Below are positions 40,952 through 49,894 of a stretch of DNA of 64,000 nt, one piece after another. The DNA comes from Gracilaria domingensis. Taxonomy: Eukaryota; Rhodophyta; Florideophyceae; Gracilariales; Gracilariaceae. How positions within the stretch are numbered: the stretch's first letter is position 1; each line of letters begins with the position of its first letter. The position numbers were made by a program, and so were the translations under genes. The stretch is from contig VCMS01000127.1 in the NCBI GenBank assembly GCA_022539475.1, positions 62,001-126,000 of the forward strand, written 5' to 3'. The notes below the pieces were generated by a model that saw only the letters and a program-made list of their open reading frames with translations, was not told the DNA's origin and made no database searches.

Positions 40952-42157
40952 CTACGCGGCGTTCCCAAATCGTGATCCAGCTTTGCGCCGCTTTTTCCTA
41001 ACTTCCCACGTCGCTTTCTCCTTATTCGCGTCTTTGACCACATCTGTCTCGTCAGTCTTCTTCCGCGGACTTGCAGTTTCCAGGTGCACATACTCTGGGA
41101 CTTGATGCGGTGCTGGGCTTTTCGTCACGACCCTGTCAGTTTTTGCATTCCTTTGTGACCTGCGTGTCGCATTCCACAATTTGCTCACTGATTGCGAGAA
41201 GTCAACCAACACTCTTCTGTCATCTATTACGGCATTTTCCATCTTAAAAAACGCTCGCTCACATTGTTGCTTGTTTTCAAACTCTATAAATCCGTAGCAT
41301 AGAGAATCCCCTGTTTCCTTATCGCGTAAAATGTCAGCACTGCAGTTTCCAAAGCGGGAGAAGATAATTTCTAGATCTTCGGGCTGAGTGACGGGATTGA
41401 GCTTGCATATGAAAAGAACGTTGTCTGGGGGTTTCATGTCTGCATCTCCAATATCCCCTATCATTTCGAGCACTTCCGCTCGCGACCGAGCTTCTCTTTC
41501 ATCCTGCAGTTCTCGCAGACGCTTTGCCCTTTCTTCGTCATCGGCATCCTCATCAACCTCTTCATCAGATGCCAGACGGTCTTCAGGCACGGTCTGGATT
41601 GGCTCTGGTGAAGGGCAGTGCTGAGGTAAACCGGTCGGGTCGTCAAAAGGGTCATGTAGGATAATCGTATGCCGGATGCGAATGACGCGATAGGGTCTGA
41701 GGTTCTTGTCCACGTCTATCTCAGCAAGTTTATCAAGAACGTCGAACCCTTCCTCCACTTGTCCAATAATGGTATGGGTTCCATCGAGATACTCAAGCTC
41801 GTCAGCAAGCGTTATGAAAAACTGGCTGCCGTGAACTCTTGATGCATCAGACTGTCCCGCAGATGTCGTCATCGAAACTGTTCCTTTTCTTCGATGACTG
41901 ACTTTGAGTGAGATTTCTGGCTTGAGGACGCTGTCCCCGGGCGGTTGGCACTTTGAAAACACGCTAACTCCACTCATTCCATCATTACTTGGGTCACCCG
42001 TTTGCGCCACGAAGCCCTTTTGCACACGAAAGAACTCACAGTCGTTATAATACTTGATCTTGCATAGCTTTAAGAAGTTGAGGCATGAATTTGGGGCGAT
42101 TGTATCAAAAAGATCTATGACAATGTCTCCAAGGGAAGTCTCGACGAGAACGCTCAT
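40952..42157 (-). CDS. PPIL4-type cyclophilin with RNA-recognition motif
   Basis: 401 residues, intronless, starting at MSVLVETSLGDIVIDLF; upstream in-frame codons are not ATG. The cyclophilin domain covers about 1-160 with FFRVQKGFVAQTGDPSNDG and RVHGSQFFITLADELEYLDG. Residues 205-235 form an acidic helix. An RRM at about 240-320 has RNP2 NVLFICKLN and RNP1 CYGFIEFEN. The C-terminus is basic. The order cyclophilin-RRM and the total length match the PPIL4/AtCYP59 family, which binds pre-mRNA and the RNA polymerase II C-terminal domain. It would be a nuclear prolyl isomerase coupling transcription and splicing. AtCYP59 usually carries a zinc knuckle and a long RS tail; here the tail is short and no knuckle is visible. 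Confidence 0.93.
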   Translation of the reverse strand: MSVLVETSLGDIVIDLFDTIAPNSCLNFLKLCKIKYYNDCEFFRVQKGFVAQTGDPSNDGMSGVSVFSKCQPPGDSVLKPEISLKVSHRRKGTVSMTTSAGQSDASRVHGSQFFITLADELEYLDGTHTIIGQVEEGFDVLDKLAEIDVDKNLRPYRVIRIRHTIILHDPFDDPTGLPQHCPSPEPIQTVPEDRLASDEEVDEDADDEERAKRLRELQDEREARSRAEVLEMIGDIGDADMKPPDNVLFICKLNPVTQPEDLEIIFSRFGNCSADILRDKETGDSLCYGFIEFENKQQCERAFFKMENAVIDDRRVLVDFSQSVSKLWNATRRSQRNAKTDRVVTKSPAPHQVPEYVHLETASPRKKTDETDVVKDANKEKATWEVRKKRRKAGSRFGNAA

Positions 42158-43256
42158 TTGCAGAGGCAGTGTTCTCAAGGCGTGTTTTGGGCTTTAATGA
42201 CTGATAAAGCTTTCACACCGCTTACTCCCAGAGCAATAGCGCGTTTCACCTTTCATCATGGGCAGAATTGGGAACCTGCTTCTGAGTACAACATCAAGCG
42301 CTTGCGTTAAACGTAGCGTCCAGTCTTGACGGAATCTTTCAACAACTGTGTCGGTCTAGGTCATCATTGATGAAGTGGAAGAAGACCCTTTGGAGCAGGA
42401 TCAAGGCTTCCTGTTCATGTGACACAAGGTATCATCATGACATTGTCATGTGTCAACTGACTTGACAGTGTCTAGTAGGTTTTACGTATTTTCACAAATC
42501 TCAAAATATTCGCAACTACACGTATAAATTAATGTTTGTCAGCCTTCTACGAGTCGGCGAATACTATTCGTGGTCTTCCTCTACTATGCACCCATCTTCC
42601 CGTATTGTGCTTCCAAGGCTTGAATGGGAGCCCGGTGATCATCAGATACTCCCCCCCTCAATGCTCGGGAACCGGCCGCTCCCAAGCCTTTTTTTTGGTT
42701 CATGAACGTCAAAAATTGAATTCAAAGTTTGAATTTCAAACAGTGATCGAAGTCAGAAATTTGATTAATTTAATTGGACCTCCATATTCTCACAGCGTTT
42801 ACAATAGGTAGACGTTGCATACGCGTAAGAGGAGCAATGCCCATGTGCAGATCATGATCCGGATGATTAATGAGCAGTTCTGTGGTACAGGTCCTTGTAC
42901 CGTAGGAAAACTATAATCATGATCGCCGATTCGTGATACAGATGTAAAGTTAACTACTTGACAGCGATACCACAACAGTACAGCCAAGCAAATGGGGAAG
43001 ACGAGATTCAAATCTCGCCAAAAAGACAAACAACGATTCTGATAAGTTGCGAAAGTCAACTGGAGCAACTCGAACGTAACGATTAGGCTATCCTAACTAC
43101 CACTCTGTTAAGGCCGAAGAGCTTCTCATCTTGCTAAAAAGCAAGTGCTTGCGTTGCACCATTTGTTGAGGCCCACATCGGTGGCACAAAGCAGCGAAGG
43201 AATCACATACCCAAACGGCAAAACGAACCAAGGTGCCGGAAGAAACCATCCACACT
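42158..43256. other. 1.1 kb divergent intergenic region
   Basis: Contains short palindromes near 42425-42470 (CATGAC/GTCATG) and A/T-rich DNA around 42720-42780. No gene is supported. It separates the PPIL4-like gene (-) from the ankyrin gene (+). Confidence 0.45.
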
Positions 43257-43944
43257 ATGTTATCTTGGCCTAATCCCGCACCAGCTTTTGTCTCTCCATC
43301 TTCTTTCATTTTCCGCTCTAGACCACGAGCGTTGAAGTACGTCAGGCCAGGTCCAAATTGGCAACCCGGAGCACTGCAACTGCGAGCCTCTTTAAATGCT
43401 AGCAAAGAAGCCCTCTTCGACTATGTGTCAGACAAAACAAGTGGCGCGCCACGCGATCAATCGCGGGTTCGCGTGCTACTAAACCATGTGGGTCAAGGTG
43501 TTGAAAACGCGTGGCTCCTTGTGGCAGCACGTGTGGGCGATGGGGCAATGGTAAAACAGCTTTTGGACAACGGTGCTGACCCGAACGTTGGTGACATTGA
43601 GGGGTCCACGCCCTTAATGCGGGCCGTTTCTCGAGGCCATGTGGATGCCGCGCGCGTGCTACTTGACGATGAGCGTGTTGATGTTAGCAAGCAGAATGGT
43701 AAGCGAGCTCGTCATGGAGACGTTTACAAAAGTTAGTTACTGACAGTTTTGTTTCGTGATTGCTGTGTGTATATCGCGCGCATGGGATGATACAGATTGG
43801 GGATACGATGCCGTCATCTACCTCGGCAGTGTGCAAAATAGCCAACCTGAGGCTTTCAAACAAATCGGCGAGCTTATGGAGTCTCGGGGTATACAGTCGT
43901 CCCGCAGCGAATTGAGGTGGACCCAAAAACCGAAGAGACGTTAA
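43257..43944 (+). CDS. Small ankyrin-repeat protein, two exons
   Basis: Exons 43257-43698 and 43796-43944, joined by a GT-AG intron (donor GGTAAGC, acceptor TACAG), encode 196 residues; a GTG at 43233 would extend the frame but I use the ATG. The first 45 residues are rich in Pro/Ser/Arg and poor in acids and could be a plastid or mitochondrial targeting sequence. About two and a half ankyrin repeats follow: ENAWLLVAARVGDGAMVKQLLDNGADPN, then DIEGSTPLMRAVSRGHVDAARVLLDD, then after the intron DWGYDAVIYLGSV and QIGELMESRG. It would act through protein binding; a partner cannot be told. Confidence 0.75.
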
Positions 43945-44103
43945 ATGCCTTACCACAGGCTCTCTGTCCGCCACTTACCGTATAACAACGCCATTGCTTG
44001 CAATTATATATATGTCATTATGTCATCCGTTTCGTAGGCTGAGACCTTGGGCATCACATGTCTTTTGTTGATATATGTACAAGAAAACCACCCCTGTCAC
44101 GTT

Positions 44104-46136
44104 TTAGCTTTCCAAGTTTTGATAGTCTAAGAAAGTAGTCACAGGTTTGTTCTTCTTCGTCTTGGCCTCCTGATTTGCGCGACGTTTTCCAGCCCTAGTA
44201 GTCCGCGGCGTTATATCACGTTCCTTTGTGGCTTCCTCAGCCAACTCAAAACTCTTCTGCTCCTTCATCATTTCATCTTCAATCAATCGAAGCCTTTGTC
44301 GCAGACGTCTCTTCAGTAATCTTTCTTCAATTCGATGTGGAGAGAGCCATCTCAGAAGGCTTTGGACGCTCTTCATGGTCGTCAAAGAAAACCAGTCCGC
44401 ATCATTGGTATCTTCAACCCAAATGCGACCGGAGCCCAAGAAGAACCAGTAACAACGACCTTCTCGATCAGTGCCTAGTGGATACGTCCTCACAGAATAC
44501 TGAGGACCGTGAGTATGCAACAATTGCTCGCTGTTGGTCTCGGTGATAGGAAAGCTATCTGAACCGCCCTTCCGTCTGCGAAGACGGATATTCTTTAGCG
44601 ATTTGAGGTTTGCTCGAAGCTTGTCCATACGGGCCACGATGGCCTGTGCACCGCGCTCCTTGGCCCGCCGCTCTGTGGCCTCTTTTCGTTCGCGCTGTGC
44701 CTGTAAAAGTTTCTCTTTTCTTGTTGTATGCCCTTCTCTACTGGTGGACCCAGATGCGCTGTCATTCTTCGAATGGGATAGTTTGTTTATGGAGCGGCTA
44801 TTGCTGGAATCGTGGTTCATGACAACGTCGGTTTCAATTTCAGACGTGGTTCCGGTCGCGCTGTTCTTTTGCTCAGCATTGGGATCGGCGGAAGACTTCC
44901 TGTCGTTGGTGGAGCCAGTTGAGCCAGAAGGAGGTTCTATCATGCCGTGTTTGAGCTTGTATTCGAGAAGTTCTGTTCGCAATTCTCGGAGTTGACCCTC
45001 ATACTTTCGGCGCAGGGCGGAGTTCTCCTCTCTGGCCTTTTTCCGCTCTTCTTCTGCGTGTTCCAAATTGGTGGAAACACAGTGGCGTAGTTTATCGGTC
45101 ATGGTGGCGTAGTCAACAAGTTCGCGCAGCACGCGACACTTGCCGTCAGGGTCTATGGATTTGTGAAACGCTTCCTTGCGAGATGATTGGCGAAGTTTTT
45201 GTACAGTGACGTGAAGCAGATGATCGTCGTCGTCGTCAGACTCGAAGAGTAGAATGTTGGGCAGTTCGTTAAGAATAGTATCCACAGCATTTCGGGGGGT
45301 GGCGGTGGTGAGATGTCTGATGACGGCGTCTGGAATGTCGAGTTCGTTGATAAGCGCCTTGTCTGAGATGATGATTTGGACGAGACGCAGAAGGCAGGTA
45401 TCGATGAGCTCGCAGCGGGAGTTGTACATGATGGCTTGCTGGAAATGCCAAAGCTTGAAGGGGGTGAGACGCAGCGGCTTTGAGAAGCAGGTGAAAAAAT
45501 CCCAAACCTGCAGCATATCGCCAATGGCGGTAGACGGTACACCGTCAAAATGCTTTGATACGACCGGGTAAGGTTCGTGCGGGTCTTGAATGGACATGGA
45601 GTGGCGCGAGGCGTGGCGGGGCGGGGACGAGGAGTCGGGACCGGGGCTGGGGCTGCGAGGGGGGCGGGCGGTGGACGGCTGGCGCGGGGTGGTTTGGCCG
45701 GAGCGGGTCGGGTGGATGATGAGGACATCGCTATCATCATCGTCGTCGTCAGTGGTAGAGTAGGCGGGCCGGAGGCATCGGCCGAAAGAGTCGACGCCGT
45801 CGATGATCTGCTCCTCGACGGAGTACTCGTCGGTGGACATGGCGGAATGGGAGGCGAGCTTGGGCGGCGAGTCTACGATTGCATGAGGGGACGCGGCGGG
45901 CGACGCGGACGACGGGCGCTGCTGCGGCGGCGGCGGGGGAAACGACGACGCGGACGACGACGATGGCGACGGAGAGGAGGCGCGCGAGAGGGAGGGCGAG
46001 CGCGACCGCGTCGAGTGGCACGGCGACGCGCTGCGCAGCGGACGGAAAGCGCGACGGCGCAGCAGGCGGCGTTGCGTCAGCGCTTCCGCGCGAAGCGCGC
46101 GCGTCAAATGCGTGGCCGAATTTTGCGCGCCACGCG

Positions 46137-46169
<33 letters not shown>

Positions 46170-46674
46170 GCGCCGCGCGCAGTGACGACACGCCCTGACG
46201 GCGCGCGCGCGACGGCGCGGGCGACGGCGAGCGCGTGGCGTCGCGCTCGCCGTCGTCGCTGGTGTGCATTCGCGGCGGCGGCGACCACGCCTGCACGCGC
46301 GCGCGCTTGGGCGGGCGGGCGCGCTTGCGCGCGGCGCGCCGCCGCACGCCGTGCGCGCGCGGCGTGACGCGCGCTGCATTGGGCGCGGCCACGGCGGGCG
46401 GCGGCACGGCGGGCGGCGGCGCGCGCCCGCAGTGCTGCGGCGGCGGCGGCGGCGGCGGCGCGTGCGGCACGAAGCGCGGCGCGGCGAACGAGGCGGGCGG
46501 CGGCGGCGGCCACGCGGCGTGGTGCAGCGGAATTGGCAGCAGCGGCGGCACGGCGAAGACGGGCGCGGCGTACAGCACGCGCGGCGGCGGCGGGGGGGGG
46601 CGCGGCGCGCGCGGCGGCGGCGGCGGCGGCGGCGGCGCGCGCTGCTCGTCGTTGAGGATGGTGCGCAGGTCCAT
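44104..46674 (-). CDS. DDT- and WHIM-domain chromatin-remodelling accessory protein
   Basis: 856 residues, intronless, from MDLRTILNDEQR. Residues 12-110 are proline-rich, partly from (GCC)n, and 110-330 are Arg/Ser/Pro-rich and low in complexity. A DDT domain lies at about 370-435: GDMLQVWDFFTCFSKPL, TPFKLWHFQQAIMY. A coiled coil follows near 530-570. A Lys/Glu-rich helix near 655-690 precedes the WHIM/WSD segment at about 725-790: TYPLGTDREGRCYWFFLGSG, RIWVEDTNDADWFSL, where the GRxYWxF and W motifs are the family hallmarks. The tail is basic. DDT-WHIM proteins (ACF1, BAZ, plant DDR) dock on ISWI-type ATPases and measure linker DNA. The N-terminal third follows the high GC of the adjoining block while the rest has ordinary composition. 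It shares a 350-bp divergent promoter region with PRA1. Confidence 0.88.
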
Positions 46675-46987
46675 GGCGAGCGGAGGCGCACGGCGCGTGG
46701 CGCGGCGCTGCGGCGTGCCGCGCTGGCCGGTAACCTTATCTATCTAAAGTTACAGATATCTGCCGCGCGCGCGCGCGGCTGCTGGCGTGGCGCTGGCGCA
46801 CCGCCTGCGCGCGCTGTTGCCGCGCCGTGCGCGCGTTCGCTTCCGCCGCCCTCGCCGCGCCACGCGTACACGCCTGCCCGCCGTGGAGCCGCCAGCTCCC
46901 AAGTTAGGAGTCCCAACGCCCCGCCGTGCTCACCACCGCCGCCTGCGCCCCCCCCCCTCTTATCTAAAGTTCTCTACCGTCCGTGCC

Positions 46988-47022
<35 letters not shown>
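46675..47022. promoter_or_regulatory. Divergent promoter region between the DDT/WHIM and PRA1 genes
   Basis: An identical 11-mer TATCTAAAGTT occurs at 46741-46751 and 46961-46971, 67 and 52 bp from the two start codons. The first copy is extended by TTATCTATC. A C-rich run (46945-46958) comes just before the second copy and a (GCC)n repeat of about 12 units directly precedes the PRA1 ATG. The motif may be a TATA-like or GATA-type element. Confidence 0.5.
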
Positions 47023-47023
<1 letters not shown>

Positions 47024-47535
47024 TGACGCTGCGAGGTCGCGCGCGGCGGGCGTGGTGGCTGCTGCGCCTCGAGCTGCGCCAGCGCGACTGGCGCGCGCCG
47101 CTGCGGCCGTGGGCGGACTTCTTCTCGCGCCTCACGCCGCCGCCGACCGACGCCGCCGCGCTGCGCGACCGCGTGCTGCTCAACTCGCACGTGTTCCAGG
47201 CCAACTACGTCGTGCTGCTCGGCGCCGTGCTGCTGGCGCTCATGCTGCGCACCCCGTCGTCGCTCTTCGTCGCCGTCGTCCTCCTGCCGCTGTTTGCCTT
47301 CGTCACCTCCACGCGCCCGCTCGTCATTGCCTCCGCCCGCGTCACGCTTGCGCAGCGCCGCGCCTTTGCCGCCGTCGTCGCCGTCGTCGTGCTCGCCGCC
47401 TCCGGCTTGCTGCCCTCCTTGCTGCTGTGGCTGTCCGTCGCCGCGCTCTGCCTGCTGGCGCACGCTGCCTGCCGCCACGCCAGCATGCGCCACAAGCTGG
47501 GCGAGATCCGAACCCACATTTCCGACACCTGGTGA
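47023..47535 (+). CDS. PRA1-family prenylated Rab acceptor
   Basis: 170 residues, intronless. The ATG at 47023 follows a (GCC)n repeat and sits in the context GCCGCCATGA. The N-terminal cytosolic part includes RPWADFFSRLTPPP near 29, then RVLLNSHVFQANYVVLL near 50, the PRA1 signature. Two hydrophobic hairpin regions follow (YVVLLGAVLLALML with LFVAVVLLPLFAFV, and AFAAVVAVVVLAASGLL with LLLWLSVAALCLLAHA), the usual four-helix topology. The tail HKLGEIRTHISDTW is polar. Family members sit in ER-Golgi membranes, bind prenylated Rab GTPases and aid vesicle traffic. Length is typical. Confidence 0.92.
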
Positions 47536-47569
47536 ACGCCAAATCTCCCTTCGGAGCGAGTGCTTTATG

Positions 47570-48499
47570 TTATGTCAACGTATCATCGCTCTCCACAGCC
47601 TGTCCCAGGAACGCCTCCACCGACCTCCGCAGCTGCGAAACACTTGACCGGTAGTGTCCGCTGTACTCCCCAATCTCCACTATTTTCCCGCCGTCCACTC
47701 TCATTCTCCCGGCGATCTGCACGGGCGCGCCGGACACAAACGACGAGTGGTGGAATCGCCCTTTCCGCTTCATGTTCAGATAGCAGTTCCCGGACAAGTC
47801 AATCACGAAGATCCATCTCTCCGCCGTGTCAACCGTGTGAACCGCTTCATGCTTTCCGAAGTTGCAGGAGGTCGACCCGTTTGCCCATACCAGCTTGCCG
47901 TTACGAACCATCACCTCATATTGTTTCCGCTCTTGTAAATTGCAGTACTCCACGCGCGAGCTGTCCAGCTGCGCTTTGGTCACAGCATGTTTACTTCCTG
48001 AAAGATTCATCAACCGCCCGGCCCCGTCATCAAGCCATTTGAAGAACGGCTCGCCCGAGTTTGCCCTTCGCCAATGCTGGTAGTACTCACGCAGATATGT
48101 CCCGTACCTATGAAGCGGGTCTTTCATCTCGAGGAAATGAATGCACGGCAGCGCAGCGGTGTAGAGCTCCATAACGTTCAATTGTAGCCGAGCCCGATGG
48201 CGTTCACCCTGATGTTTGTCCAATTTGTCTGCTTCCCCAGCGCTATAATCTCGTGAGCACACCCTTTTCCTCTTAAACGAAATACGAATACGGCACAGCA
48301 CCCGTTTAGCTCCGCTTTGAACGAAGATTTCTCGTTTCGCCTTCCGGTCAGGGAGTAGACGCAGAGAACCTCCATCAGCCGGCTTCGTGGATTGAGGTAG
48401 TGGTGGGGTACTAAACTGCCCACATTGCACGAGAAGAGGAAAACTGAAGCATTTCGTGTTGAGAAACTTCTGGATACCTGCCGTCCCGTTAGCCTTCAT
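47570..48499 (-). CDS. IQM-like protein (calmodulin-binding-family C-terminal domain, IQ motif not seen)
   Basis: 309 residues from the ATG at 48499; an earlier exon is possible because the N-terminus is poorly conserved. From about residue 115 the match to plant IQM proteins is continuous: DPLHRYGTYLREYYQHWRRA, EPFFKWLDDGAGRLMNL, then YCNLQERKQYEVMVRNGKL, RWIFVIDLSGNCYLNMKRKG, FHHSSFVSGAPVQIAGRM and IGEYSGHYRSSV. Plant IQMs also carry an IQ calmodulin-binding motif upstream; here the region is only a basic stretch (RIRISFKRKRVC near 73) with no IQxxxRGxxxR. The biochemical activity of the domain is not established; plant members act in calcium and stress signalling and bind catalase. The gene stops 35 bp from the facing PRA1 gene. 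Confidence 0.85.
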   Translation of the reverse strand: MKANGTAGIQKFLNTKCFSFPLLVQCGQFSTPPLPQSTKPADGGSLRLLPDRKAKREIFVQSGAKRVLCRIRISFKRKRVCSRDYSAGEADKLDKHQGERHRARLQLNVMELYTAALPCIHFLEMKDPLHRYGTYLREYYQHWRRANSGEPFFKWLDDGAGRLMNLSGSKHAVTKAQLDSSRVEYCNLQERKQYEVMVRNGKLVWANGSTSCNFGKHEAVHTVDTAERWIFVIDLSGNCYLNMKRKGRFHHSSFVSGAPVQIAGRMRVDGGKIVEIGEYSGHYRSSVSQLRRSVEAFLGQAVESDDTLT

Positions 48500-49820
48500 T
48501 CTGCCGATGATTGCACCTTGCTCCGGCCACCAGCACCGCAATAAGCAGGGCTAGCGATGTTGAAGAATGCTTGTCGACCGCATTGATCGACCTTTGCCGT
48601 ATCTAAGCGCACTTGGTGCTTAAGTACTGCTCCAAGTCACACCAATACCGCTGTGTTAGTTTGTTCACCCATGTCGACCTACTGTGTGAAAAATGTTGTG
48701 CTCTTCACCCGACATATAGTGTCGGTACTAGACTGAAGCCGGTCGACTACACTTCTCGAAGCGGGCGACCAATTATCAGACGAGATTCGTTGAGAGGGAA
48801 CAAAGTATTTAAGGTACTTTGAAGTCTCTGGTTGCCGTCCACGTTGGCTCCCACTCGGGGAGGCACATGATAATCGTGATACAGGGTTTGTCTGTCTAAC
48901 CTTCCAATGAATTCGAGGTCACCACTCTGCTATATGCGCTGGTTGGACCTGATAACCGATTACTATCTGCTACTCTACATCTCGTCAGCGATACAAAGCG
49001 AGTATGGAACAGCAAATGGAGCGATCTGTCGCATCGAGCTTGGCGGTGGATCTTCAGTCGAGACCCGTTGGAAAAGGTCTCGATCTTGAGAAAAGTCCTG
49101 TGTTCACGAACCAGGGTTGCCGTGATGCTGCGCTATGTGGATAAAGCGATTTAGCGTTTGCCCTAAGGTTTGGAAGTATCGAGATCTTTGTACCATGAGC
49201 GACTCTAATCAGTTGACACGTGAGATTAGCGGTCAGAAGCAACAGTTTCCCACGGCGTTTTAGGTCTAGCGAGGGCGACGGATGTAGGGATAGAGTCGCC
49301 CTCTGTGATCACTGCTCCGCGAGCAAGCCTCTTAGAGGCCAACAGATCATCTCATGCAATTGAATCGAGCTCCACAACATATGGAATGGAACCCAGAGTT
49401 CGGTTGCGAGGCTGAAATCGTCTCTGTAAACGTTATCATGGAGTCTTGAGTGCGTTCATTCGGAGACCGAAACAGGTACGCTCGTACCGAGGGTTACTCT
49501 ATGTCCAGCTACGCATAAACCCTGCGCTATGTCAATGGAATTACCCTGAACAGCGGTTCAAAGTTTGTCTCAAGGACAAAGAAGTTGGCATGATCTCATG
49601 GATGTTTTCCTCGCGCCACGTCCTGGTCGAACGTTTCTCTACTTCTACGTATCGTACCCCGCTCCCTCGTTCACCGACGACTACTTGTAAGGGAGGGGGA
49701 AAGTATGACGCAATAATCTGTGGAGATGTCATCGTCTCTTTCTAAGTTTTCCTTCTTAGGAAGCAATCTAAACTGCACCGTGATCCGCAAGCGCGAGACG
49801 CAAAGTCTTTACCTTTCCAT

Positions 49821-49894
49821 TCGTTAAAGCAAACTCTCTCTTTTGAAAAGGGCGAACGTTGGCCCTTTTCAAAAGAGAGAATTTGCTTTAACGA
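49821..49894. repeat. 74-nt near-perfect palindrome (33-bp arms)
   Basis: The arms 49821-49853 and 49862-49894 are reverse complements over 33 bp with one mismatch, separated by 8 nt whose centre AACGTT is itself palindromic. RNA from either strand would form one long hairpin. It sits in otherwise gene-free DNA. Confidence 0.9.

Noticed and set aside
42990-43030. Possible tRNA T-arm (GAGATTCAAATCTC)
   Set aside because: The loop and stem lengths do not fit a T-arm, and no acceptor or D-arm is found upstream.
45577-46513. Frames on both strands in other phases of the DDT/WHIM gene
   Set aside because: Arg/Ala-rich shadow frames caused by (CGG)n; the DDT frame alone has conserved domains.
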